A stretch of 64,000 nt of DNA from Effusibacillus pohliae DSM 22757 (GCF_000376225.1 NZ_AQXL01000135.1:62001-126000); one strand, 5' to 3'; shown: positions 16,858 to 29,368, numbered from the stretch's first letter. A program made the numbers and translations. Notes: generated by a model from the letters alone, not told the origin.

Positions 16858-18379
16858 AGGTGCCTCCTTGGATCGAGTGAGTTTGGAATGCCGCTGCTGT
16901 TTCCGGATAATCGGCGCGAAAATGGGCGCCCCTGCTCTCCCGCCGCCAAAGCGCCGCCTGCACGACCAAGCGGGCGGCTGTCAGCAGATTTTGCTCCGGT
17001 CCGGGACCGGGTGGAAGCTGCGCCTGCCAGCTCCGGAGTTGTTGCAGGGCGCGATTCAGGCGCAAACCGTCGCGGACGATCCCGACATGGGTCCACATCA
17101 ATTCCTGCACTTGCCGCAGCAGAGTAGGGGACGGGCTTGTATTCATTTTCACAAAGTCGGCATAAGAAAAATCGGGTGTTCGGAAGCGCCACCGCACGGG
17201 CCGCAAGGAAACGATCGCCTCGACCGCCCGGTGTGCCATCACAAGCCCTTCCAACAATGAATTGCTGGCCAGCCGGTTGGCCCCGTGAAAACCGCTGGAG
17301 GCAGCTTCGCCGATGGCGAACAACCTGGGCACTGATGTCACTCCCCGGCTGTCTGACAGGATTCCGCCCATCGTGTAGTGGGCCGCCGGCACCACCGGGA
17401 TCAGATCGGCGGACGGGTCCAGGCCGATTTTTTGGCAGGATGCGTGGATCGTCGGGAAGCGCCGGGCAAACTGAGGTATCGAGCGGGCATCGAGAAACAC
17501 GTCGCGGCCGGCTTGCATCTCGGAAAAAATCGCCCTTGCCACGATGTCGCGCGAGGCCAGATCCGCCCAGTCATGATAGAAATGCATGAATCGTTCTCCG
17601 TTTGCATTGACCAGCACGGCTCCCTCGCCACGAACCGCTTCCGAAACAAGCGGCAATGGATTCGAATGGGTGCGCAACGCGGTCGGGTGGAACTGCACGA
17701 ATTCCATGTCGCGCAGTAGCGCGCCCGCCCGGTAGGCGAGAGCGTACCCTTCGCCGGTGGTGCCGGCCGCATTGGTCGTGTATTTGTAAAGCTGGCCCAA
17801 TCCGCCTGTCGCGAGAATCACCGCTTTTGCGCGAAAACAGACCGGGTTCCCGTCCGAATCCTTGCCGATGGCCCCTGTACATTCGCCGTTTTCCAGCAGA
17901 AGTTCAGCGACATAGGTGTTTTCCCACAAGTCAATGCGTGGGTTGCTGCACAGGTGTTGTGTCAGCGTCTGGATAATCGTCCGGCCTGTCGCGTCGCCCC
18001 CGGCATGCACGATCCGGTTGCGGCTGTGTGCGCCTTCTTTGCCTAACTGGGGTGTACCGTCGGCAGCGCAATCCAATTTGACGCCCAATTGTTGCAAGAA
18101 ACGAACTGCGTCGGCCGCTTGGCTGACAAATGATTGGACGGTCTCTGTCTCACACAGCCCCTGCCCGGTGCGAAGCGTATCCACTCTGTGCAAAGAAGCG
18201 TCGTCATCGGCAGACAGCGCAGCCGCGATCCCCCCTTGCGCCAGGCTGCTGTTGCTGTGGCGGACAGCCCCTTTCGTCACAAGGGCGACTTGGCCATGTC
18301 GGGAGAGGAGCAAGCTGAGCGTCAATCCGGCAATGCCGGAGCCTATGATCACGTAATCGGCCTCGATAACCTGCCACAT
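16811..18379 (-). CDS. nadB: L-aspartate oxidase NadB
   Basis: FAD enzyme that oxidises L-aspartate to iminoaspartate, first step of de novo NAD synthesis. The FAD-binding VIIGSGIAGL, SLAQGGIAAA, the active-site RTHSNP/SEAVRGEGA region, and PAAHYTMGGI are all present. 522 residues. I take ATG 18379, as AAGAAGG is well spaced from it; ATG 18385 would abut that site. First gene of nadB-nadC-nadA-niaR; its promoter overlaps the NiaR-like repeat region shared with nifS. Confidence 0.95.
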   Translation of the reverse strand: MWQVIEADYVIIGSGIAGLTLSLLLSRHGQVALVTKGAVRHSNSSLAQGGIAAALSADDDASLHRVDTLRTGQGLCETETVQSFVSQAADAVRFLQQLGVKLDCAADGTPQLGKEGAHSRNRIVHAGGDATGRTIIQTLTQHLCSNPRIDLWENTYVAELLLENGECTGAIGKDSDGNPVCFRAKAVILATGGLGQLYKYTTNAAGTTGEGYALAYRAGALLRDMEFVQFHPTALRTHSNPLPLVSEAVRGEGAVLVNANGERFMHFYHDWADLASRDIVARAIFSEMQAGRDVFLDARSIPQFARRFPTIHASCQKIGLDPSADLIPVVPAAHYTMGGILSDSRGVTSVPRLFAIGEAASSGFHGANRLASNSLLEGLVMAHRAVEAIVSLRPVRWRFRTPDFSYADFVKMNTSPSPTLLRQVQELMWTHVGIVRDGLRLNRALQQLRSWQAQLPPGPGPEQNLLTAARLVVQAALWRRESRGAHFRADYPETAAAFQTHSIQGGTYESVARTPVASASVD

Positions 18380-18417
18380 GGCCATACCTTCTTTCCCTGT
18401 TGGAAATCTATGATCCT

Positions 18418-18471
18418 ATTATGAAAGTTGCTGTTGTAAGCTGTCAAGACAGGTGTAAAATAAGGTGTAAA
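18418..18471. promoter_or_regulatory. Divergent nadB/nifS promoters with NiaR-type operator
   Basis: For nadB, TTGACA (18447-18442) and CATAAT (18423-18418) are 18 bases apart on the minus strand. For nifS, TTGTAA (18434-18439) and TAAAAT (18456-18461) give a promoter in the other direction. AGGTGTAAA occurs twice, 18451-18459 and 18463-18471, exactly 12 bases apart, next to GACAGGTGTAAA, resembling known NiaR sites with an ACAGGTGT core. Binding here would silence both genes. Confidence 0.72.
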
Positions 18472-18510
18472 GCAATCATACAAAATGTATATGTCAAAGG
18501 GGTGTTGCGA

Positions 18511-19683
18511 ATGCCGGAGCTGGCACGGTATTTTGATCATGCGGCGACGACCGTCATGCGCAAGGAAGTGGTTGATGCGATGGCGGCTTACTTGGTAGAG
18601 GATTTTGGGAATCCGGGCAGCTTGCATCAATTTGGGATGAGGGCAAAAGAGGCGCTGGAAGTGGCGAGGACGGCGATCGCGGAGACGATTGGCGCGCGCG
18701 GCAAAGAGCTGATTTTTACAGGGAGCGGGACGGAAGCGGACAATCTGGCGGTGCTCGGTGCTGCGCGGCGGCTGCGCCGGCTCGGCAAGGGGAGCCATGT
18801 GGTGACAAGCGCGGTCGAGCATCCGGCGGTGCGGGAGGCTTGCCGGGCGCTGGAAAGAGAGGGTTTTCGGGTCACGTACGTACCGGTCGACGAAGCCGGG
18901 CGGGTCAATCCGCAGGATGTGAAAAAATCGATTGAACCGGACACAGTGCTGGTCAGCGTGATGCATGCCAACAACGTGGTCGGCACGATCCAGCCTGTTA
19001 CGGAGATCGGGCGTTTTTTGCGGGAAAAAGGGATTTTGTTTCATTGCGACGCCGTGCAGAGTTACGGAAAAATTCCGGTGGACGTAAAGCAGATGCAGGT
19101 CGATCTGCTGACGATCAACGCCCATAAAATCGGCGGTCCGAAAGGAGTGGCCGCGCTGTATGTGCGAAAGGGGGTTCGCCTGGATCCGATCGTGTACGGC
19201 GGCGGGCAGGAGCGGGGGCTGCGCCCGGCCACCCCGAATGTCGCGGGCATCGTCGGATTTGCAAAAGCCGCCCGGTTGGCGATCGCCGACCTGCAGCAGG
19301 AGCGGCAGCGCTTGGAGCGATTGCGGGCTCGTCTGATCGGCCGTCTGACTGCCACCATCCCAGGCTGCAAGATCAACGGCGACCCGTCCGATTGCCTGCC
19401 CACCCACGTAAACATCAGCATCGACCGGATCGAAGGGCAGGCGTTGATGCTGGAGCTGGACCGGCTTGGGTTTGCTACATCCAGCGGTTCCGCTTGCAGC
19501 TCGACCGACCATGAACCGTCCTATGTGCTGCTGGCGATGGGCAAGTCGCGCGAAGTGGCGCTGGAAAGCCTGCGGATCACGATGGGCAGAACAACAACCG
19601 AACAGAGTGTGGACGAGTTGGCGGCGTCATTGGAGCAGATTGCGAAAACGTGGCGGGCGGCGATCAGCGTGCCTGGTGTATAA
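18511..19683 (+). CDS. nifS: Cysteine desulfurase NifS (NAD-pathway type)
   Basis: PLP enzyme that takes sulfur from cysteine as an enzyme persulfide. The PLP lysine is in INAHKIGGPKG and the catalytic cysteine in SSGSACSS. Start ATG 18511 follows AAAGGGGTG; earlier in-frame methionines fall in the promoter region. Divergence from nadBCA and the shared operator match the B. subtilis nifS, which supplies sulfur to the NadA cluster. A second cysteine desulfurase, iscS, is at 34455, so the two are probably specialised. Confidence 0.92.
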   Translation: MPELARYFDHAATTVMRKEVVDAMAAYLVEDFGNPGSLHQFGMRAKEALEVARTAIAETIGARGKELIFTGSGTEADNLAVLGAARRLRRLGKGSHVVTSAVEHPAVREACRALEREGFRVTYVPVDEAGRVNPQDVKKSIEPDTVLVSVMHANNVVGTIQPVTEIGRFLREKGILFHCDAVQSYGKIPVDVKQMQVDLLTINAHKIGGPKGVAALYVRKGVRLDPIVYGGGQERGLRPATPNVAGIVGFAKAARLAIADLQQERQRLERLRARLIGRLTATIPGCKINGDPSDCLPTHVNISIDRIEGQALMLELDRLGFATSSGSACSSTDHEPSYVLLAMGKSREVALESLRITMGRTTTEQSVDELAASLEQIAKTWRAAISVPGV

Positions 19684-19696
19684 AGTGTCGATACAG

Positions 19697-19726
19697 CGGC
19701 AGGGATCACTCCTGCCGTTTTTTTTT
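19697..19726 (+). terminator. Terminator after nifS
   Basis: CGGCAGG (19697-19703) and CCTGCCG (19711-19717) form a stem followed by nine T. Confidence 0.92.
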
Positions 19727-19862
19727 CATAAAGTGAACGCAGCTGTCCGAACGGTTGCCCAATTCGTTCATTTTGCTTATCATGTCAAGTAGTTTGATTG
19801 AGAACAGCACAGGAGAAGCGTATTACCCGAAACTGGAGCCATAAAGATTTGGAGGGTTCACC

Positions 19863-21101
19863 ATGAGTCCCATCAGTTGTCTCAGCCACCTGGAATGTCC
19901 GAAATGCGGCCGCACTTATGACCCGGATCAACCGCAGCATCTGTGCGTTTGCGGTTCCCCTCTGCTCGTCAGGTATGATCTGCAAAAAGCCGCCCAGTCG
20001 TTGCGGAAAAGCGACCTGGTGCACCGGAAGCCGACGCTGTGGCGGTATCGGGAACTGCTGCCGGTGCGCGAAGAAGCGAACATCGTATCGCTCGGGGAAG
20101 GCATGACACCGATCATCCCGCTGAAGCGGATCGGCGAGAAAGCGGGACTCCGCCACCTCTACCTGAAAGACGAGGGCACGATCCCGACAGGCTCGTTCAA
20201 AGCGCGCGGGGCTGCAGTCGGCGTCTCCCGGGCCAAAGAGCTGGGCGTGCAGTTGCTCGCGATGCCGACAAACGGAAACGCCGGCGGGGCTTGGGCGACC
20301 TATGCGGCGCGGGCGGGCATCAAGGCCACGATCGTGATGCCGAAACATGCGCCTGCGATCACCCGCAGCGAATGCGCCGTTACGGGAGCCGATCTGTATC
20401 TGGTTAACGGATTGATCAGCGACGCCGGAAAAATCATCGGACGAGCCATCGAGAAATACGGCTGGTACGACGCTTCGACGTTGAAGGAGCCGTACCGGAT
20501 CGAAGGCAAAAAGACGATGGGCTACGAAATCGCCGAACAGTTTGATTGGAACGTGCCCGATGTGATCCTTTATCCGACGGGCGGCGGCGTCGGCATCATC
20601 GGGATCTACAAAGCGTTGCGGGAATTGCAGGAAATGGGCTGGATCGGCGAAAAAATGCCTCGTTTGGTCGCCGTTCAGGCCAGCGGCTGCGCACCGATCG
20701 TCAAAGCCTGGGAGGCTGGAAAAAAAGCTTCCGAGTTCTGGCCGGATGCGTCGACGGTTGCATTCGGCATTACGGTGCCGAAGGCGCTGGGCGATTTTCT
20801 GGTGTTGGAGGCGGTTTACAACACGGATGGCTGTGCCGTCGCCGTCGAGGACGAGGAGATTTTGCATGCGCAACAACAATTGGCGTCGTCTGAGGGACTC
20901 TTCATTTGCCCGGAGGGGGCGGCGACTTTCGTGGCCGCGTTAAAATTGAAGGAGCAAGGATGGCTGCATCCGGACGAAAATGTGCTGCTGCTGAACACCG
21001 GCACTGGCTTGAAATACCCGGCCATCTTACAGATCGACCCGCCCGTGCTGGAACCGGACGACGACTTGCCGGCCGCAATGCCGTCATTCATCAGCTCCTA
21101 G
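19863..21101 (+). CDS. thrC: Threonine synthase
   Basis: PLP enzyme converting O-phosphohomoserine to threonine. An N-terminal rubredoxin-like zinc knuckle (CPKC then CVC) precedes the catalytic domain, with the PLP lysine in GSFKARG and a phosphate loop in PTGGGVGI. 412 residues. The start has GGAGG about five bases upstream. It stands alone between nifS and the T-box. Paralogous PLP lyases of this fold exist, but the zinc ribbon and the TNGNAGGAWA segment favour threonine synthase. Confidence 0.85.
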   Translation: MSPISCLSHLECPKCGRTYDPDQPQHLCVCGSPLLVRYDLQKAAQSLRKSDLVHRKPTLWRYRELLPVREEANIVSLGEGMTPIIPLKRIGEKAGLRHLYLKDEGTIPTGSFKARGAAVGVSRAKELGVQLLAMPTNGNAGGAWATYAARAGIKATIVMPKHAPAITRSECAVTGADLYLVNGLISDAGKIIGRAIEKYGWYDASTLKEPYRIEGKKTMGYEIAEQFDWNVPDVILYPTGGGVGIIGIYKALRELQEMGWIGEKMPRLVAVQASGCAPIVKAWEAGKKASEFWPDASTVAFGITVPKALGDFLVLEAVYNTDGCAVAVEDEEILHAQQQLASSEGLFICPEGAATFVAALKLKEQGWLHPDENVLLLNTGTGLKYPAILQIDPPVLEPDDDLPAAMPSFISS

Positions 21102-21175
21102 GTGTACAAATTTGGCGATGCTTCGGCTGCCGAAGACCCAGGCATCGGCGCGTAACCGCCGGTGCCAAGCCACAC

Positions 21176-21204
21176 TTGACATCGCTCACCGACATGAGTA
21201 TGAT
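21176..21204 (+). promoter_or_regulatory. Promoter of the hisS-aspS leader
   Basis: TTGACA (21176-21181), a 17-base spacer and TATGAT (21199-21204). Transcription should begin near 21211, about 370 bases before hisS. Confidence 0.85.
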
Positions 21205-21229
21205 ACATGCTAACAATGATGATTTTTTG

Positions 21230-21567
21230 GAAAATCGGATCCGTTGAAGGGAAGAAGTAGCAAGGTTCCCGCCTGGCCAGAGAGAAGACGCCGCGGCTGA
21301 GAGCGTCTTTCCGGAGCGCCCTTGCGAAAGACATCCTGGAGGACCCCTTGTGAAACCTGCAGGGCTGATGGATCAGGCGGGGGGGTGCTGCGCTTTGCAG
21401 ACAGTCCCCGGACCGGGCATTGCGGCGAGTAACAGGCTGGCGCGACCGGGCGTTATCGGTGAGCGGGAGCTTTGGCAAAGCGCAAAGCTCCAAACAGGGT
21501 GGTACCACGGGTGATTTTGGATCTCTCGTCCCTGACAGGGGGTTGCTGTCAGGAACGAGGGATTTTT
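21230..21567 (+). ncRNA. T-box riboswitch leader
   Basis: The hallmark T-box sequence AGGGTGGTACCACG is at 21496-21509, preceded by a Stem III-like hairpin (GAGCTTTG with CAAAGCTC). An upstream Stem I region has an AGAGAGA GA-motif. The competing terminator pairs TCTCGTCCCTGACA (523-537 of 21 kb) with TGTCAGGAACGAGG, followed by five T. Uncharged tRNA would stabilise the antiterminator and allow hisS-aspS expression. The specifier is not certain: both GAC (Asp) and CAT (His) occur on the 3' side of Stem I. Confidence 0.92.
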
Positions 21568-21584
21568 CATTTGGAGGGGTTCTG

Positions 21585-22832
21585 ATGTTTACCAACAAAC
21601 CGCGGGGAACGTACGACATCCTCCCCGGCGAAACGGAAAAATGGCAATTCGTCGAAAAGGTGGCGCGTGCTGTATGCCGGCGTTACAACTATCGGGAAAT
21701 GCGCACTCCGATATTCGAACACACTGAGTTGTTCGCGCGTGGGGTGGGCGAAACGACCGACATTGTGGAAAAAGAAATGTACACGTTCACCGACCGCGGC
21801 GGCCGCAGTCTGACGCTGCGGCCGGAAGGGACGGCTGGAGTCGTGCGGGCGTTTGTGGAAAACAAGTTGTACGGACAGCCCCAGCAACCGGTCAAATTGT
21901 ATTACTTCGGCCCGATGTTCCGGTATGAGCGGCCGCAGGCAGGACGCAACCGCCAGTTTGTACAGTTTGGGATCGAAACGTTGGGATCGGATCATCCCAG
22001 CGTCGATGCGGAAGTGCTGGCGCTGGCGATGACGTTTCTGGCAGAAGTGGGAATTCGCGGCCTGTCACTGGAGATCAATTCGGTCGGCTGTCCGGAGTGT
22101 CGACCCGTCTACCGGGAACATCTGAAACAGTATTTGGCGGGCCAGCTTGATCAACTCTGCGAAGATTGCAACAATCGCTACGAGCGCAATCCGATGCGGA
22201 TTCTCGACTGCAAGGTGGACAAGGACAAGCTGGCGGATGCACCGGTGATGCTGGATCACCTGTGCGAAGGGTGCAAAACGCACTTCGAGCAACTTCAGGG
22301 GTACTTGCAGGAATCGGGCATTCCGTTCACCGTCAACCCGCACATCGTCCGCGGGCTCGACTATTACACAAAAACCGCGTTTGAGATTCTCGTTGACGGG
22401 GCAACGGTGGTCGGCGGCGGACGCTACAACAAGCTGGTGTCGGAGCTCGGCGGACCGGAAACGCCGGGGATCGGTTTTGGCTGCGGGGTCGACCGCGTGT
22501 TGATTACGCTCGCCGAGCAGAATGTCGAACTGCCGTTGGAACAGGCGCTCGATGTGTTTATCGTCGCTTTGGGCGAGTCGGCCGACCGGCAAGCGGTATC
22601 CTTACTGCAAGAGATGCGGGTGGCCGGACTGGCTGCCGACAAAGACTATCTGGGCCGCGGCATGAAGGCGCAGCTGAAAGCGGCCGACCGTCTTGGCGCC
22701 AAACAGGTGGTTCTGCTTGGGGATGATGAATTGGCGCAGGGTGTGGCCAACGTGAAAGAAATGGAAACGGGCGAGCAGGTGACCGTGCCGTTGCCGGAAT
22801 TGATTCGGAAGCTGCAGATGAGGAAGGGGTAA
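21585..22832 (+). CDS. hisS: Histidyl-tRNA synthetase
   Basis: Class II synthetase that charges tRNA-His. Motif 1 around RGTYDILP, motif 2 in FRYERPQAGRNRQFVQFG, the histidine-binding RGLDYYTKTAFEI, and motif 3 GIGFGCGVDR are present, with an anticodon-binding C-terminal domain. 415 residues. The ATG at 21585 has TTGGAGGGG upstream and lies right behind the T-box terminator. Three bases separate it from aspS. Confidence 0.97.
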   Translation: MFTNKPRGTYDILPGETEKWQFVEKVARAVCRRYNYREMRTPIFEHTELFARGVGETTDIVEKEMYTFTDRGGRSLTLRPEGTAGVVRAFVENKLYGQPQQPVKLYYFGPMFRYERPQAGRNRQFVQFGIETLGSDHPSVDAEVLALAMTFLAEVGIRGLSLEINSVGCPECRPVYREHLKQYLAGQLDQLCEDCNNRYERNPMRILDCKVDKDKLADAPVMLDHLCEGCKTHFEQLQGYLQESGIPFTVNPHIVRGLDYYTKTAFEILVDGATVVGGGRYNKLVSELGGPETPGIGFGCGVDRVLITLAEQNVELPLEQALDVFIVALGESADRQAVSLLQEMRVAGLAADKDYLGRGMKAQLKAADRLGAKQVVLLGDDELAQGVANVKEMETGEQVTVPLPELIRKLQMRKG

Positions 22833-22835
22833 ACG

Positions 22836-24647
<1,812 letters not shown>

Positions 24648-24670
24648 CGGAATAGCGGATGTTTGCTGAG

Positions 24671-24704
24671 TCCCTGGGATGCTATCGTGCACCCGGGGAT
24701 TTTC
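24671..24704 (+). terminator. Terminator after aspS
   Basis: TCCCTGGG (24671-24678) pairs with CCCGGGGA (24692-24699, one G-T pair), followed by TTTTC. Confidence 0.75.
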
Positions 24705-24844
24705 TTGATTCGGATGAGGGATTGGACTGGTTGCTTTTGGCAGAGGGGCGCGACCGGTTGCAAAGAGGAGCAGGAGATTTTGACCGGGACGTCGAACTGG
24801 AAACGGGGGGAATTTTCAAAGTCTTGAGTCAGGGTGAGTGGGGT

Positions 24845-25069
24845 ATGGAGAACAAACCGAGACCGCAAAAGGAATGGGTTCGGTCGCTGGGATATGTAAA
24901 AATTGGGGAATACAAAGGCGTACTGTACCAAAACGTGCGAAACCGGACGCTATGGAAATGGCGGAATTGCATCGTCAAAGCGGACAATTACGTGGCCGCC
25001 ATCCAGGAACTGAAAAACCGTAATGCGATACCGAAAGGATTGAAGAAAAATGCCGCCGCGGATCGTTAA
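24845..25069 (+). CDS. Small basic hypothetical protein
   Basis: 74 residues, basic and aromatic-rich (KEWVRSLGYVKIGEYKGVLY, then LWKWRN). I do not recognise a family; the short beta-like pattern could be a small nucleic-acid or ligand-binding fold, which is speculation. GTGAGTGGGGT lies upstream of ATG 24845. The frame stays open further upstream, but the earlier part has unlikely composition and overlaps the aspS terminator. Confidence 0.5.
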   Translation: MENKPRPQKEWVRSLGYVKIGEYKGVLYQNVRNRTLWKWRNCIVKADNYVAAIQELKNRNAIPKGLKKNAAADR

Positions 25070-25091
25070 CGCCCGGCGGTACATTTTCAGC

Positions 25092-25115
25092 AAAAAGAGG
25101 GGGCGCCGCCCCCTC
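25092..25115 (-). terminator. Terminator of the carrier gene
   Basis: GAGGGGGC (25097-25104) pairs with GCCCCCTC (25108-25115). Read on the minus strand it is followed by five T, so it serves the gene ending at 25120. Confidence 0.85.
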
Positions 25116-25119
25116 TCGA

Positions 25120-26394
25120 TTAACCTGCTATGCTGTTGCCCGATTCAAGCGAAGTGACATATTGTTTTGCTTGTTTCGTGTCGTACTGGCCTTCCCATTT
25201 GGACATAACCACCGCAGCCAGCGAGTTGCCGATCACGTTGACGGCGGTGCGGGCCATGTCGAGAATCCGGTCGATCCCCGCGATAAACGCCAGCCCTTCC
25301 AACGGAATGCCGACGGAACCGAGGGTTGCCAGCAATACGACAAACGATACGCCCGGCACTCCGGCGATTCCCTTGGAGGTCACCATCAGCACGAGCATGA
25401 GAGTGATTTGGGCGCTCAGCGGCATATCGATCCCGTACATTTGCGCGATAAAAATCGCAGCCAGCGCCTGATACAGGGTGGAACCGTCAAGATTGAACGA
25501 ATAGCCGGTCGGGATCACGAATGAAGTGACCGCTTTCGGACAACCAAACTTTTCCATTTTTTCCATTATCTTAGGTAGCACCGTTTCCGAACTTGCCGTC
25601 GAATAAGCCAGCAACAGTTCGTCTTTCAGGATTTTGATCAGCGTGAATACGCTCGTGCCGGCCATTTTTGCGATAATGCCGAGCACCACCAACACAAAGA
25701 ACACCATTGCCCCGTACACGGTCAACACCAGCTTGCCGAGCGGGATAAGGGAACCGACGCCAAATTTGGAAACGGTTACACCGATCAGGGCAAATACCCC
25801 GAAAGGAGCGAATTTCATAATCTGGTTGGTCACCCAGAACATCGTGTCGGCGACGCCTTCAAAGAAGCGAAGCACCGGCTTGCCTTTCTCGCCGATCGCA
25901 GCCACGCCGAGACCGAACAGCACCGAAAAGAAGATGATCGCCAGCATATCGCCGTTCGCGATCGCCTGGAACACGTTTTTCGGCACGATGTTGACGAACG
26001 TGTCAACAAAGCTGTGTCCGACCTGGTGGGTGGTGTCCACATATGATTTGATATCTGATTTCGTCAGGTGCTGCATGTTGACACCCACACCCGGCTTGAA
26101 CAGGTTGGCGGCCAACAGCCCGACGACGATTGCGATCGTAGTAACGATTTCAAAATAGATGATCGTTTTGCCGCCCAACTTGCCGAGCTTCTTCACATCG
26201 CCGACGTTTGCGACACCGACCGTCAGCGTGGCGATCACGATCGGGACGACGATCATTTTGATCAGGCGAATGAAGATGTCGCCGATCGGCTGCAAGTATT
26301 TGGCGACGTTCGGGTTTCCGTAAAAAATGGCGCCAACGGCAATCCCCAAGATCAGTCCGATTAAAATTTGTACAGCCAAACCAAATTTTTTCAT
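25120..26394 (-). CDS. Glutamate/dicarboxylate:cation symporter (DAACS family)
   Basis: Eight-helix, two-reentrant-loop carrier of the GltP/GltT/DctA type that imports glutamate, aspartate or C4-dicarboxylates with protons or sodium. The serine-rich loop AYSTASSETVLPK, the NMDGT-like SFNLDGSTLY, and the final DRILDMARTAVNVIGNS are present. 424 residues from ATG 26394, which has GAGAGGTGAGAG upstream. Stands alone with its own terminator. The arginine in DMARTAVNV favours an amino-acid or dicarboxylate substrate; GltP and DctA cannot be separated by reading alone. Confidence 0.9.
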   Translation of the reverse strand: MKKFGLAVQILIGLILGIAVGAIFYGNPNVAKYLQPIGDIFIRLIKMIVVPIVIATLTVGVANVGDVKKLGKLGGKTIIYFEIVTTIAIVVGLLAANLFKPGVGVNMQHLTKSDIKSYVDTTHQVGHSFVDTFVNIVPKNVFQAIANGDMLAIIFFSVLFGLGVAAIGEKGKPVLRFFEGVADTMFWVTNQIMKFAPFGVFALIGVTVSKFGVGSLIPLGKLVLTVYGAMVFFVLVVLGIIAKMAGTSVFTLIKILKDELLLAYSTASSETVLPKIMEKMEKFGCPKAVTSFVIPTGYSFNLDGSTLYQALAAIFIAQMYGIDMPLSAQITLMLVLMVTSKGIAGVPGVSFVVLLATLGSVGIPLEGLAFIAGIDRILDMARTAVNVIGNSLAAVVMSKWEGQYDTKQAKQYVTSLESGNSIAG

Positions 26395-26593
26395 TCTCTC
26401 ACCTCTCTTGAAATGCCTATAACAGCAGTTTTCAAGATACTGCAAAACGATGTTTTACGACAAGACACAAATTCTAGCAAAAATCGTTTTGGCTGCCGAG
26501 CAATTGCTCGGTGCTTGCCGATTCGCGGAGAATATCCGTTTTTTGGGGTGCAAAAAAGTCTCCGCTGTATGGCAGGCTACAGGAGTGCTGCAA

Positions 26594-27932
<1,339 letters not shown>

Positions 27933-27966
27933 CGTTGAAGGCGAACACGGGAGTGAATGGAAGAAC

Positions 27967-28000
27967 ACGGGCGTCCACGGGTGCCCGCTGTTTTTTTTTC
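27967..28000 (+). terminator. Terminator after mnmA
   Basis: CGGGC (27969-27973) and GCCCG (27984-27988) form a short stem followed by nine T. Confidence 0.8.
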
Positions 28001-28059
28001 GCACCTGCCCGAGGGTTTCCCCATATAGTACAACGAATGATACGTTGGGGGGATTCCAT

Positions 28060-28902
28060 ATGGTTTTTCCAAGTCCATGCCACCTGTATCCCTACGGCTG
28101 GCCTGTGACAGCCGGGTACCATCCATACCGCTTTTCACCACCGCCTGCCGCTTTGTTGGTTCGACCGGATCAGTGGAAGTATCTGTCACGCCAGGTGGCA
28201 CCGTTTCAGCACGGCCCGGAGCGAATGGCGGAGCGGCACCCGCACGTCCGGCATGTAGACTGGGCGTCCCGATTTCCGAACGATGTGATTTTGCACGGAC
28301 CGCGTCGCAATGAAATCGCCCTCACATTTGACGATGGCCCGGACGATGTGTGGACGCCGCGTGTTCTGAGCGTGCTCGCCCATTATGATGTAAAAGCGAC
28401 TTTTATGTGTGTCGGCAGGCGCATCGCGGACCATCCGCAAGTATTGCGCCGGATTTACAGGGAAGGGCACGTGGTCGGCAACCACAGTTGGAATCATCCG
28501 AACCTGACGAAAATCCCGATTTCGCAAGTCGGCGAGCAGGTCGAGCGCACGGCAAACGAAATTCACCGGCTGGTCGGCGTCAGACCGCATCTATTCCGTC
28601 CGCCATACGGCGCTCTCAATGAACCGGTGATTCGTGAGATCATCGCCCTGGGCAACAAAATTATTTTGTGGAATGTGGACAGTCTCGACTGGGCAAGGCT
28701 GACTGCGGCGCAAGTAACAGCCAACATCCTCGCCCATGCCGGTCCCGGTTCGATCGTGTTGGAACACAGCGCCGGCGGACGCGGGGAAAGCCTGGAGGAT
28801 ACGGTGCGGGCGCTGCCGCGTGTGATCGAGACGCTGCGGGAAGAAGGCTACCGGTTCGTCACTGTCCCCGAATTGCTGGGCATCCCGGCTTATCGTTCGT
28901 GA
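28060..28902 (+). CDS. Polysaccharide deacetylase (NodB/CE4)
   Basis: Metal-dependent deacetylase of N-acetylated polymers such as peptidoglycan or chitin-like glycans. Catalytic motifs: TFDDGPD with the base and metal aspartates, HSWNHP with two metal histidines, RPPYG, and a late VLEHS in place of the usual LxHD. 280 residues from ATG 28060, which follows GGGGGG. No signal peptide; instead a Pro/Tyr-rich N-terminal tail of about 60 residues. That suggests a cytosolic, mother-cell or spore-associated role rather than a secreted one, which is inference. Confidence 0.88.
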   Translation: MVFPSPCHLYPYGWPVTAGYHPYRFSPPPAALLVRPDQWKYLSRQVAPFQHGPERMAERHPHVRHVDWASRFPNDVILHGPRRNEIALTFDDGPDDVWTPRVLSVLAHYDVKATFMCVGRRIADHPQVLRRIYREGHVVGNHSWNHPNLTKIPISQVGEQVERTANEIHRLVGVRPHLFRPPYGALNEPVIREIIALGNKIILWNVDSLDWARLTAAQVTANILAHAGPGSIVLEHSAGGRGESLEDTVRALPRVIETLREEGYRFVTVPELLGIPAYRS

Positions 28903-29113
28903 GTGGATCACACCGGCGGGCGGGTGTAAAATTCTGCACACCGCACTGGCTGTCCAAAGGATCAGGCCACGCCGCCCGACATGGCGGAAGGCAGGAAGCG
29001 GGACGAGATAGTCTGTCTGCTAGAAATGTGGAGCGACGACGCATCAAAGTGGAATCCGCAGTGGAATTCACAGGGATGCACCTCATGGTGTCAAACGTGA
29101 AACAAAAATTTGA

Positions 29114-29153
29114 AAGAGGCCGCGTGATAGTATCCCCGAGCGCGCCTCTTTTT
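29114..29153 (+). terminator. Possible terminator after the deacetylase
   Basis: AAGAGG-CGCG pairs with CGCG-CCTCTT across a 16-base loop with one bulged C, followed by TTTTT. The stretch from 28903 to this hairpin holds no gene I can support. Confidence 0.6.
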
Positions 29154-29227
29154 AACGTTAACGAGCTGGCCGTTTTTCTTCCATAATTTACCGCTTTTTC
29201 GCGAGGGATTTTCTTGTTATCGTAGTT

Positions 29228-29368
29228 GATGCCGAAACTTCAAACCATCGAAGTGCGGGGGACCTATTTTTTACGGAGCGGCGCGGTCGTTCCGTTTGGG
29301 GTGAATCGCCGATGGCGTAGGGTTGTATCCTCAATCCGAACCCGACAACTAACTCCGCAGGCGAACAA
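29228..29368 (+). ncRNA. c-di-AMP riboswitch (ydaO/yuaA type)
   Basis: Conserved blocks of the ydaO class occur in order: GCGGGGGACC, GGGGTGAATC, GTAGGG, CCGAACCCGACA and a closing GCAGGCGA pairing back to the 5' GCCGAA region. c-di-AMP binding usually turns expression off, and such riboswitches commonly precede wall hydrolases and potassium transporters. The gene controlled here, a LysM-3D protein, fits that regulon exactly. Confidence 0.93.
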
